Shown: positions 19,749-27,417, counted from the stretch's first letter. The stretch: 64,000 nucleotides of DNA from Campylobacter concisus (GCF_003048375.1 NZ_CP021642.1:496001-560000), one strand, 5' to 3'. Notes: generated from the sequence alone by a model not told the origin. A program made the numbers and translations.

Positions 19749-20006
19749 TTAAGCCGACTTTTCTTTGAGATATTTGTTTATAAGAGTTGTGATCTCTTCG
19801 CCGTGTGGGAACCTTGACTCATCGTTTCCGATGCGATCCTTTTTAGAAAAGATAACGTTTCCATCAACCTCGACGATGAAATTTCCACCATCTCCTACAA
19901 CCAACTCGACTCTTGCATCACTAAAGTTCGCTTTTATTTCATCTTCTACACGAGAAGCTACCGGACGATAGTTTCAAGAGTTGCAGTAAATAATTTTTAC
20001 TTGCAT
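19749..20006 (-). CDS. SelT/SelW/SelH-family selenoprotein (in-frame TGA read as selenocysteine)
   Basis: Read across one internal TGA, this strand encodes an 85-residue Rdx-family protein. It begins MQVKIIYCNS, then TGA (19974-19976, codon 11), then NYRPVASRVEDEI, giving the family CxxU redox motif at residues 8-11. The rest has the thioredoxin-like ending (GGNFIVEVDGNVIFSKK, then GEEITTLINKYL). A conventional ORF caller breaks it at the TGA. An AAAGGA site precedes the ATG at 20006. The family acts in thiol or peroxide redox; the partner is unknown. Decoding needs SelA, SelB, SelC and SelD, none of which is in the window. Confidence 0.9.
19943..19957 (-). promoter_or_regulatory. Candidate bacterial SECIS hairpin
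   Basis: Sixteen bases after the selenocysteine TGA, the minus strand has CTTCT-CGTGT-AGAAG: a perfect 5-bp stem with a five-base loop containing GT. Bacterial SECIS elements sit within the coding sequence just after the UGA and present a GU in a small apical loop to SelB. The position fits; stem length is at the short end. Confidence 0.6.
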
Positions 20007-20011
20007 GCTCT

Positions 20012-20081
20012 GTCCTTTCTTGTGAAATAAGCTTTGATTATATAAAATTTATCCTAACAAACAGATAACACAAGAAAGGAC
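20012..20081. promoter_or_regulatory. Divergent promoters flanked by a 13-bp inverted repeat that carries both ribosome binding sites
   Basis: GTCCTTTCTTGTG (20012-20024) and CACAAGAAAGGAC (20069-20081) are exact complements. Each contains the AAGGA site of the gene it faces: the selenoprotein to the left and the DJ-1 gene to the right. Between them lie overlapping -10 boxes: TATAAT on the minus strand (20037-20042) and TATAAAAT on the plus strand (20041-20048). Both mRNAs would therefore carry the same leader segment. Confidence 0.6.
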
Positions 20082-20087
20082 GATTTT

Positions 20088-20639
20088 ATGAAAAAGGTAG
20101 CCGTAATCCTAGCTGATGGTTTTGAGGAGATCGAGGCGCTAACCTCCGTCGATGTTTTGCGTAGAGCTGGAGCTATAGCATCTATCGCTAGCTTGAAGGA
20201 CGCGCAGATCAGAGGTGCTCACAATATAAATGTAAAAGCTGATGTCACACTTCGTGAGGTGGAGGAGCTAGGCTATGATGCGATCGTGCTTCCAGGAGGT
20301 CTGCCTGGTGCAGAAAATCTTGCAAATGACGCTAAGCTAAGGGAAATTTTGCAAGAATTTGATAAAAAAGGCAAGCTAATTTGTGCCATTTGTGCCGCTC
20401 CTATGGTGCTTGAGCGAGCACGTGTGCTTAAAGAGCATTTTGTTTGCTATCCTGGCTTTGAAGAAAATGTAAGAAGCGACAAAAGAGGCTACGTGAGCGA
20501 TAAAAACGTGCTAAAAGATCAAAATATCATCACTGGCAAGGGGCCAGCTTTTTCTATGGAATTTGCGCTTTTTATAGTGAAAAATTTGCTTGGCGAAGAG
20601 GCCTATCTTAAAGTAAAAAATGATTTACTTTATAAATAG
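20088..20639 (+). CDS. DJ-1/PfpI-family protein (YajL/ThiJ-like)
   Basis: A 183-residue cytoplasmic protein of the DJ-1 group. It has the N-terminal VAVILADGFEEIEA with the conserved Glu16, the PGGLPGAENL loop, and the nucleophile elbow ICAICAAPMVL with Cys102. Members act as glyoxalase-like, deglycase-like or redox chaperones; the exact role is debated in the family. Divergent transcription from a redox selenoprotein, with a shared leader sequence, suggests a common oxidative or thiol-stress context. An AAGGA site precedes the ATG. Confidence 0.9.
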   Translation: MKKVAVILADGFEEIEALTSVDVLRRAGAIASIASLKDAQIRGAHNINVKADVTLREVEELGYDAIVLPGGLPGAENLANDAKLREILQEFDKKGKLICAICAAPMVLERARVLKEHFVCYPGFEENVRSDKRGYVSDKNVLKDQNIITGKGPAFSMEFALFIVKNLLGEEAYLKVKNDLLYK

Positions 20640-20715
20640 TTTATAAAAAAATTGTAATTTTTTATTTAATTATTCTACTTAAACTTAAGGATAAATTTTG
20701 TTTAGTGATAGATAT

Positions 20716-20721
20716 TATAAT
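20716..20721 (+). promoter_or_regulatory. Promoter and long leader of the RRM gene
   Basis: A TATAAT box here, and a weaker TATTAT at 20814-20819, precede the RNA-binding protein gene by 142 and 44 bases. The 224-bp gap is very AT-rich. Just before the start lies a 15-base palindrome, ATCGATCAGATCGAT (20827-20841), that could form a hairpin in the leader or bind a regulator. Confidence 0.45.
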
Positions 20722-20863
20722 GCCGTATTGTTGCGATTTATTGTATTTAAGGATATTTTTTAAAAATTTGTAATATTTTTCTTGATTTTTACATCTTTTT
20801 GACGGAAATAAGCTATTATTTCTCTAATCGATCAGATCGATAATTTTTTTAAGGAATAATCCT

Positions 20864-21109
20864 GTGAACATTTATGTAGGAAATTTGTCGTATAGAACGA
20901 CAGAGGCAGAGTTGAAGGAAGCTTTTGCACAATTTGGTGAAGTAAGGCGCGCAAAAATCGTAAAAGATAGAGAAACAGACCGCTCAAAGGGCTTTGGCTT
21001 TGTTGAAATGGACGACGCGAACGAGGGCCAAAAGGCGATCGACGCACTAAATGAAAAAGAACTTGGCGGACGCACTTTAAGAGTAAATGAGGCTAGACCA
21101 AGGGATTAA
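20864..21109 (+). CDS. RRM-type RNA-binding protein
   Basis: An 81-residue protein that is one RNA-recognition motif. RNP2 is IYVGNL (residues 3-8) and RNP1 is KGFGFVEM (about 43-50). It starts with GTG behind an AAGGA site. Small single-RRM proteins of this type are common in Epsilonproteobacteria and cyanobacteria and bind RNA in the cytoplasm; targets are unknown. The last 23 bases overlap the start of the downstream synthetase gene. Confidence 0.93.
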   Translation: MNIYVGNLSYRTTEAELKEAFAQFGEVRRAKIVKDRETDRSKGFGFVEMDDANEGQKAIDALNEKELGGRTLRVNEARPRD

Positions 21110-21989
21110 TGACTATTTGCCACCATCTGGTGGCATAGTCTCGCGCATAGCTCCGACACCAAGTGGCTATCTACACGCTGGCAACGCCTACAATTTCATC
21201 TTGACTTACCTTTTGACGCGCTCACTGAGCGGTGTTTTGCACTTAAGGATTGATGATTATGACCTTGGCAGATACCGGCGCGAATTTGTTCAAAATATCT
21301 TTGACGTTTTAGAATTTTTAGGGCTTTGCTATGACAAAGGTGCTAAAAGCATAGACGACTTTGAGCAAAATTTTAGCTTCAAAACAAGAGCCAAAAGATA
21401 TGAAAACGCACTTAAAAAGCTAGATGAAATTTACATTTGTGAGTGCACAAGAGCCACAAAAGATGCCTATAAAAACGGCATTTACACTAAAATTTGCAAA
21501 GATAAAAAGCTAAAATTTATAAAAGATAAAACCGCTATTAGACTAAGCGTGGATGAAAATGATGAGCTTGGCAGGCAAGTGGCAGCGCAGATGGGCGATT
21601 TTGTCATTTACAAAAAGGATTTTACCCCAGCTTACAACTTCGCAAGCGTCATAGACGATGAGGATATGGGAGTAAATTTAGTGGTTAGAGGCGAGGACCT
21701 GCTGCCTTGCACGCTAGCTCAAAGATACCTTGCAAAAAGGCTAAATTTTAGCTTTTTAAATGCTAAATTTATCCACCACAAGCTACTTTTAGACGGAGCC
21801 AAAAAGCTTTCTAAAAGCTCCAAGTCGCCACCAATAGATCTAAGTCAAAGTCCTCAAATTTACTACAAAATGTTAGCAAATGATCTTGGACTAAATTTAA
21901 GCTCAGCAGATAAAATTTCAAACTTGCTTTATGAATTTATGCTTAAAAATATAGCTGAGAGGTTGATGAACTCTAAAAATTTGATATAA
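21087..21989 (+). CDS. gluQ: Glutamyl-Q tRNA(Asp) synthetase (GluRS paralogue)
   Basis: A 300-residue class I synthetase core without an anticodon-binding domain. It has the HIGH equivalent in RIAPTPSGYLHAGNAYN, a KMSKS equivalent KLSKS (around residues 232-236), and a zinc site pattern CxC...YxxxC (CECTRATKDAYKNGIYTKIC). These are the marks of GluQ-RS, which puts glutamate on queuosine at the wobble base of tRNA(Asp). The ATG lies inside the RRM gene, and ~20 N-terminal residues precede the conserved core, so a downstream start is possible. It is followed by the repeat region. Confidence 0.85.
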   Translation: MRLDQGINDYLPPSGGIVSRIAPTPSGYLHAGNAYNFILTYLLTRSLSGVLHLRIDDYDLGRYRREFVQNIFDVLEFLGLCYDKGAKSIDDFEQNFSFKTRAKRYENALKKLDEIYICECTRATKDAYKNGIYTKICKDKKLKFIKDKTAIRLSVDENDELGRQVAAQMGDFVIYKKDFTPAYNFASVIDDEDMGVNLVVRGEDLLPCTLAQRYLAKRLNFSFLNAKFIHHKLLLDGAKKLSKSSKSPPIDLSQSPQIYYKMLANDLGLNLSSADKISNLLYEFMLKNIAERLMNSKNLI

Positions 21990-22030
21990 ATTTAGATATG
22001 TAGTGCTGGTGTTATTGTTTGCACTATTTT

Positions 22031-22147
22031 GCAAATTTTAAAACTTTCATTCACTCGCAAGAATTGACTACTAAAATTTAGCTTCGCTTAGCGCTTAGCT
22101 CAAATTTTAAAGCCGAAATTACTCGTTCATAAATTTTTAAAATTTGC
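22031..22147. repeat. Palindromic module A, copy 1
   Basis: 117 bp running from GCAAATTTTAAAACTTTCAT to TAAAATTTGC. It contains the shared core CACTCGCAAGAATTGACTAC and an internal inverted pair around CTTAGCTCAAATTTTA. Its outer arms are the least symmetric of the three full copies. Confidence 0.85.
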
Positions 22148-22170
22148 CTACACTTGCCTGACGATAAAAC

Positions 22171-22312
22171 GCATGCAGTGCGTCAGCGCTATTGCATGCC
22201 ACCTCTAACGTGCGAGAGGTTTGGGGGGATTTAAAAAGGGGGATAAGGGGACGGCTTTGCTTCGCAAGCTCGCAACTGCAAGCAGAGCGTAATTCAAGCC
22301 TCTTCCCCCTTA
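22171..22312. repeat. G-rich hairpin module B, copy 1
   Basis: It starts with GCATGC...GCATGC (22171-22199), continues through G6, G5 and G4 runs (22223-22250), and ends in TCCCCCTT (22304-22311), which pairs with AAGGGGGA (22236-22243). Relative to copy 2 it carries a ~30-base insertion in the loop whose own ends are complementary (GCTTTGCTT with AAGCAGAGC), so the hairpin character is kept. Confidence 0.8.
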
Positions 22313-22351
22313 ACAAGAAAAACAAACATTTAAATTTGATTAGATTGCTTT

Positions 22352-22467
22352 GCAAATTTTAAATTTTCACTCACTCGCAAGAATTGACTACTAAAATTTG
22401 GCTTTGCTTGCAGCTTAGCTCAAATTTTAGAGCCGAAATTACTCGCTTATGAAATTTTAAAATTTGC
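22352..22467. repeat. Palindromic module A, copy 2
   Basis: 116 bp with outer arms GCAAATTTTAAA... and ...TTTAAAATTTGC. The inner arms CTAAAATTTG and CAAATTTTAG surround a GC-richer loop (GCTTTGCTTGCAGCTTAGC). It is very similar to copy 3 across its whole length. Confidence 0.88.
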
Positions 22468-22490
22468 TGGAAATTTCTTAAAAATAAATC

Positions 22491-22604
22491 GCATGCAGTG
22501 CGCTAGCACTAAAGCATGCCCTTTCAACGTGCGAGGGGATTGGGGGATTTAAAAAGGGGGATAAGGGGACGGCCTCGTAATTCAAGTCCCCTTGTCTCCC
22601 TTTT
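22491..22604. repeat. G-rich hairpin module B, copy 2, with G-quadruplex-type motif
   Basis: GCATGC ends (22491-22496, 22514-22519) flank an AGTGC/GCACT hairpin. Four G runs follow: 22535-22538, 22542-22546, 22556-22560 and 22565-22568, with loops of 3, 9 and 4 bases. The last two runs lie in AAAAGGGGGATAAGGGGAC (22552-22570), which pairs at 17 of 19 positions with GTCCCCTTGTCTCCCTTTT (22586-22604). Confidence 0.85.
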
Positions 22605-22662
22605 GGATAAAAGAGTTTTTAAATTTAAGGTCTGTATTTTTAAAAGAGAAATTTGCTATTTT

Positions 22663-22778
22663 GTAAATTTTAAAATTTCATTCACTCGCAAGAATTGACT
22701 ACTAAAATTTGGCTTCGCTTGCAGCTTAGCTCAAATTTTAGAGCCGAAATTACTCGCTCATGAAATTTTAAAATTTGC
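22663..22778. repeat. Palindromic module A, copy 3
   Basis: 116 bp with the clearest symmetry. Outer arms AAATTTTAAAATTTCAT and ATGAAATTTTAAAATTT are exact complements; inner arms CTAAAATTTG and CAAATTTTAG flank a short GC-rich loop. It is not followed by a module B. Confidence 0.88.
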
Positions 22779-22809
22779 TGGAATTTCAATAAAATGTATG
22801 CATCGCAAA

Positions 22810-22893
22810 GCAAATTTTAAAATCTTACTCACTCGCCTTAGCAGACTACTAAATTTAAAGCCGTGATTTGCCGGCTCTAATTTTAAAATTTGT
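22810..22893. repeat. Degenerate or partial module A, copy 4
   Basis: 84 bp that keeps the ends (GCAAATTTTAAAATCTTACT and TAATTTTAAAATTTG) and CACTCGCCTTAGCAGACTAC but has lost about 30 bases of the middle. Confidence 0.65.
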
Positions 22894-23047
22894 CAAACGC
22901 TAAATAGCGCAGTGTTACAGCATAATCGCGCGCTTTGCTCTTGCTATAGACTGAAAAATCTCTAAATTTTAAAGCTATCATTAAGCTATCATCAAGCGCC
23001 TTATTAGCCAAAATTTTGTAAAATCCGCTCATTAAAAAGGATAAAAA

Positions 23048-26000
23048 ATGAGTGAAAATTCTGGCTTTACACACCTACATTTACACACCGAATACTCCCT
23101 ACTAGACGGAGCAAACAAGATAGAAGAGCTAGCTCATACGCTCCATGACAGAGGCGACACGGCAGCAGCGATCACAGATCACGGCAACATGTTTGGCGCG
23201 ATTGATTTTTACAAAAAGATGAAAAAAAATGGGATAAAACCGCTAATTGGCATTGAGGCATACGTGCATAACGGCGAACAGCTCGATGACAAGAGCACCA
23301 AACAGCGCTTTCACCTCATCCTAATCGCCAAAAACGAGACCGGCTATAAAAATCTGATGTATCTTAGCTCCATGAGCTATATCGAGGGCTTTTACTACTA
23401 TCCTCGTATCAATAAAAAAATTTTAAAAGAGCATAGCGAGGGCCTAGTTTGCAGCTCTGCTTGCTTGCAGGGCGAGGTGAGCTGGCATCTAAATTTAAGC
23501 GACCGTAACGTCAAATTTGGCGCTAAAGGCTACGAGCGGGCAAAAGAGGTCGCGCTTGAATATAAAGAAATTTTTGGCGATGACTTTTACCTTGAGATCA
23601 TGCGCCACGGCATCGGCGATCAAAGGCGCATAGATGATGACATTTTGCGTATCGCAAAAGAGACTGGCATCAAGGTCATCGCCACAAATGACACCCACTA
23701 CACTTTTAAAGAAAGAGCCGCTGCACACGAGGTTTTCATGTGCATCGCGATGAACAAAACCTTAGACGATCCAAACCGCCTTCGCCACAGCGTCCATGAG
23801 TTTTTTGTTAAAAGCAAAGAGCAGATGAATGAGCTATTTTTAGATATCCCTGAAGTGATAGAAAATACCCAAGAGATCGTGGATAAGTGCAACCTTGAGA
23901 TCAAGCTTGGCAACCCAACTCCGCCAAATTTTAAATTTACTCTTGAGTGCGCTAAGGAGAGAAATTTGACCCTCCCAGAGCCAGAAAACAGATATAGCTT
24001 CAAAAATGACGCTGTATTTTTTGAGCATGAGTGTAGAAAGGGTCTTGAAGAGAGGCTGAAATTTGTCCCTGAAAATTTACACGAAGAGTATAGAAAGCGC
24101 CTTGAGATAGAGATCGGCATCATCAATAAGATGAATTTCCCAGGATATATGATGATCGTTTGGGACTTCATCAACGAAGCCAAGCGCAGAGGCGTGCCAG
24201 TTGGCCCAGGACGTGGCTCCGCGGCTGGTAGCTTGGTCGCTTACTCGCTAAAGATCACCGACCTTGATCCTATCCCATACAACCTGCTTTTTGAGAGATT
24301 TCTAAACCCAGAGCGCGTTAGCATGCCAGATATCGACGTGGATTTTTGCCAGAGCAGACGCGGCGAGATCATCGACTACGTCACGCAAAAATACGGTAAA
24401 TTTAACGTTGCTGGCGTTATTACATTTGGTAAATTGCTCGCAAAGGGTGTCATTAGAGATGTCGCTAGAGTCTGCGACATGCCTTATGCGGAGGCTGATG
24501 CGATGGCAAAGCTTATCCCTGATGAGCTTAACATCACGCTAAAAGACGCCTACGAGAAAGAGCCAAAGATAGCTGAGCTAATCAGTCAAAATCCAAAGGC
24601 GGCAAAAATTTGGAAATTTGCCCTTGATCTTGAGGGGCTAAACAGAAACGCAGGTCAGCACGCAGCGGGTGTCGTCATCTCAAACGAAGAGCTTTGGAAT
24701 AAAACCCCGCTATTTCGCCAGCCAAACAGCCCAGAAGATCGCTTTGTGACGCAGTATAGCCTCAAATACCTTGAAGACGTTGATTTAATAAAATTTGACT
24801 TTCTTGGCCTTAAGACGCTAACGGTTATCGACAATGCGATCAAACTCGTTAAACAGCGCACTGGCAGAGACATCATCTGGGAGCAGGTCGATAAAAACGA
24901 CTCTGGCGTTTATAAAATGATACAAAGTGGCCAAGCCATCGGCATCTTTCAGATAGAGGGCGAGGGCATGAGAAAGCTAGGAACTAGCCTGCGCCCAGAC
25001 TGCTTTGAGGATATCGTCGCGATGCTAGCACTCTACCGACCAGGACCGATGGAGAGTGGTATGCTTGATGACTTCGTCAAAAGAAAACATGGCGAGGCGG
25101 AGATAACATACGCATTTAAGGAGCTTGAGCCGATCCTTGCGCCAACATACGGCGTCATCGTCTATCAAGAACAAGTCATGCAGATCGTGCAAGCCATAGG
25201 CGGCTTTAGTCTTGGTGGGGCGGACCTTGTGCGCCGTGCGATGGGTAAAAAGATCAAAGAGGAGATGGATAGGCTAAAGGGCGAGTTTGTAAAAGGCGCT
25301 GAGGCTAAGGGGCTAAATGGCCAAAAGGCGGACGATCTTTTCGAGCTGATCGTTAAATTTGCAGGATATGGCTTTAACAAGTCTCACTCCGCAGCCTACG
25401 CTTATGTCACATTTCAGACTGCTTATCTGAAGGCTTACTATCCGGCTGAATTTATGGCGGCACTTCTAACAAGCGAGGAGAGCAACGTCGATAAGATCGT
25501 TCGCTACATCGATGAGATAAAACGCATAAACATCGATACTTTGCCACCATCTATCAACAAATCAACCAAAGAATTTAGCGTAGTTAAAAATGGTGATCAC
25601 GACGGCATTATATTTGGGCTTGGAGCGATTAAAGGCGTTGGCGGAGCAGCAATTGAGAACATCATCGCTGAGCGTGACGCAAAGGGCGAGTTTAAGAGCA
25701 TGGATGACTTTGTCTCAAGGATCGATCCATTTAAGGTCAATAAAAAGGTCTTTGAAAGCCTTATAAAAGCTGGCTGCTTCGATGAATTTGGCTTTAGCCG
25801 CAAGATGCTTTTACAAAATGTAGAAAATATCGTAGAAGCTTGCAAAAATGCAGCTCAGATACGTAAAAATGCGGCCGAGAGCCTCTTTGGCGAAGATGAT
25901 AGCATGAATGATGTGAAGATAAATTTCGTCACTATAGATGATGAATTTGACATCAAACAGATCTTGAAATTTGAGCAAGAGAGCGTTGGTATCTACCTCT

Positions 26001-26659
26001 CAGGACATCCGCTTGATGACTATAAGGACGAGATAAATAAGATCAAATACACGCTAAGCTCGGAGTTTGAAACCTTGCCACAAAGTGCTGAAATTTTGGT
26101 GGTTGGCAAGATCGAGGACTTTAGCACAAGGATCACAAAAAGTGGCAAAAAAATGGGCACTATAAATGTGCTGGACTTTCACGGCAACATCGAGATCGCC
26201 GTCTTTGAAAGAGAGCTTGGCAACATCGAAGATATCGTAAAAGACGAGGCAAAGCGCGATCTGCCTTATGCATTTAGGATAAATATCTCGCGCGACGATC
26301 AGTTTGTAAGGACAAATTTAAATGAGGTTTATAGCCTAGAAGATGCGCAAAATTTAGACTTTAAGACTAGAAAGCTAAAGCAAAACTCTAAATTTAGTAA
26401 AAACGAAGATGCGAGCGCCCCTCAAAAAGTAAGAGAGTATGCCGAGCTAGAGGTGCTTTTAAGTCTTAGCGAGCTTAGCAGGCAAAAGCTGGAGCAAATT
26501 TACTCGCTAGTTTTTAGCAAAAATGCGCCAAATAATCAAAAACGGCTAATTTTGAAGATAAAAAATGAAACGACAGGCGAAATTTTCATCTATAAGACTG
26601 ACTTTATCGTAAGCGACGATGTAGGCGAAGAGATAGAAAAGCTCGCTGCTTCGGCGTAA
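23048..26659 (+). CDS. dnaE: DNA polymerase III alpha subunit
   Basis: A 1203-residue replicative polymerase. The N-terminal PHP domain begins HLHLHTEYSLLDGANKI. The PALM region carries GPGRGSAAGSLVAYSL and the catalytic aspartates in MPDIDVDFCQ. The beta-binding and helix-hairpin-helix region (GVGGAAIENI) and a C-terminal OB fold follow. Length is normal for a Gram-negative DnaE, and there is no exonuclease insertion as in PolC. It is the first gene after the repeat region and is preceded by AAAGGATAAAAA. Confidence 0.97.
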   Translation: MSENSGFTHLHLHTEYSLLDGANKIEELAHTLHDRGDTAAAITDHGNMFGAIDFYKKMKKNGIKPLIGIEAYVHNGEQLDDKSTKQRFHLILIAKNETGYKNLMYLSSMSYIEGFYYYPRINKKILKEHSEGLVCSSACLQGEVSWHLNLSDRNVKFGAKGYERAKEVALEYKEIFGDDFYLEIMRHGIGDQRRIDDDILRIAKETGIKVIATNDTHYTFKERAAAHEVFMCIAMNKTLDDPNRLRHSVHEFFVKSKEQMNELFLDIPEVIENTQEIVDKCNLEIKLGNPTPPNFKFTLECAKERNLTLPEPENRYSFKNDAVFFEHECRKGLEERLKFVPENLHEEYRKRLEIEIGIINKMNFPGYMMIVWDFINEAKRRGVPVGPGRGSAAGSLVAYSLKITDLDPIPYNLLFERFLNPERVSMPDIDVDFCQSRRGEIIDYVTQKYGKFNVAGVITFGKLLAKGVIRDVARVCDMPYAEADAMAKLIPDELNITLKDAYEKEPKIAELISQNPKAAKIWKFALDLEGLNRNAGQHAAGVVISNEELWNKTPLFRQPNSPEDRFVTQYSLKYLEDVDLIKFDFLGLKTLTVIDNAIKLVKQRTGRDIIWEQVDKNDSGVYKMIQSGQAIGIFQIEGEGMRKLGTSLRPDCFEDIVAMLALYRPGPMESGMLDDFVKRKHGEAEITYAFKELEPILAPTYGVIVYQEQVMQIVQAIGGFSLGGADLVRRAMGKKIKEEMDRLKGEFVKGAEAKGLNGQKADDLFELIVKFAGYGFNKSHSAAYAYVTFQTAYLKAYYPAEFMAALLTSEESNVDKIVRYIDEIKRINIDTLPPSINKSTKEFSVVKNGDHDGIIFGLGAIKGVGGAAIENIIAERDAKGEFKSMDDFVSRIDPFKVNKKVFESLIKAGCFDEFGFSRKMLLQNVENIVEACKNAAQIRKNAAESLFGEDDSMNDVKINFVTIDDEFDIKQILKFEQESVGIYLSGHPLDDYKDEINKIKYTLSSEFETLPQSAEILVVGKIEDFSTRITKSGKKMGTINVLDFHGNIEIAVFERELGNIEDIVKDEAKRDLPYAFRINISRDDQFVRTNLNEVYSLEDAQNLDFKTRKLKQNSKFSKNEDASAPQKVREYAELEVLLSLSELSRQKLEQIYSLVFSKNAPNNQKRLILKIKNETTGEIFIYKTDFIVSDDVGEEIEKLAASA

Positions 26660-26674
26660 ATTTAAGGACAAGAA

Positions 26675-27383
26675 ATGTTTGATATTTTTAGAAAAAAGAG
26701 CCATTTTTTAGATGAGCTTGGCATAGATAAAAGTAACTGGAGTGAGCTTTTTAGCGCTTGCCTTGGCAGAGCGATGCTGCTTCAAAAACGGCTTTTTAAG
26801 CAAGTGGTTGAGGCTAGCAAATGGCAGGCTGACTTTGAAAGTGGCAAAATTTGCTTTGACAAGCAGGAGTTTGATATGCAGTTTATCGGCTCTGAAAGCT
26901 TTTCGTCTAGCACTTGGCTTTTGGGGCTATGAAAATGTAAATGGCTTTGACGAGCGCTTGCTTAGCCTTGCAAACAGGGCGCGTGAGTTTGGCGAGAAAT
27001 TTGGGCTTGAAGCGTTTAGCACGGCGCAGTTTGAGCTGGACGAAAATGTAAATGGTCATACGCTCAGCATGGTTGCTTGCGTGGCGCTTGGCGAGGAGCT
27101 AAGCTACTACAAAATTGATTACGACGGAGGCGCTGCATACGTGGCATTTAGGGCGGAGACCATCTTTAAAGAGCCAGTTTTAGCAAACGAAGTAGTAAGC
27201 GTAGTAAATGAGTGCATAAGCGCCTATGAGCTAGATCACAGGCTTTTTATAAAAGGACTTTTGCTAGGTTGCGAGATAAAATTTAGCGAAAACAAAGATG
27301 AGATAGTAGCTAAGTTTAAGGATGAACTTAGCTTTAAATTTGATGATCTTAATAGACTGACAAATATCTCCGCGAAGTTGTAA
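26675..27383 (+). pseudogene. Frameshifted DUF6882-like gene
   Basis: Frame 1 runs from the ATG at 26675 (MFDIFRKKSHFLDELG) to a TGA at 26932. The continuation, GYENVNGFDERLLSLANRAREFG to 27383, is in another frame. The break is at a T4 run (26919-26922) in CACTTGGCTTTTGGGG. Removing one T gives STWLWGYENVNG, the conserved TWLWG(W/Y)EN core of DUF6882-type proteins, and a continuous product of about 235 residues. The rest of the gene is well kept, so the event is recent, phase-variable or a sequencing error. Function of the family is unknown. Confidence 0.8.
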
Positions 27384-27417
27384 GTTTATATTTTAGCTGG
27401 GTTATTAGGCACTTAGC

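Larger units (their letters stand above)
21990..23047. other. Gene-free kilobase built of repeated structured modules
   Basis: No convincing gene lies between gluQ and dnaE. The stretch consists of three good copies and one degenerate copy of an approx. 116-bp palindromic module (A) and two copies of a G-rich hairpin module (B), in the order A1-B1-A2-B2-A3-A4. Spacing A1 to A2 and B1 to B2 is 320 bases; A2 to A3 is 311. The last 150 bases hold only AT-rich sequence with a duplicated AGCTATCAT and the probable dnaE promoter (TTGTAAAAT, ~27 bases before the ATG). Confidence 0.85.

Noticed and set aside
19765-19971. Plus-strand ORF of 68 codons
   Set aside because: It lies antisense within the SelW-like selenoprotein gene, whose minus-strand product is recognisable.
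22137-22698. Open frames of 60-72 codons inside the repeat region
   Set aside because: They run across modules A and B, have no family likeness or ribosome binding site, and their codon use does not resemble neighbouring genes.
22031-22893. CRISPR array
   Set aside because: Units are over 100 bp, only 3-4 copies, and the sequence between them is itself repeated rather than unique; no cas genes are present.
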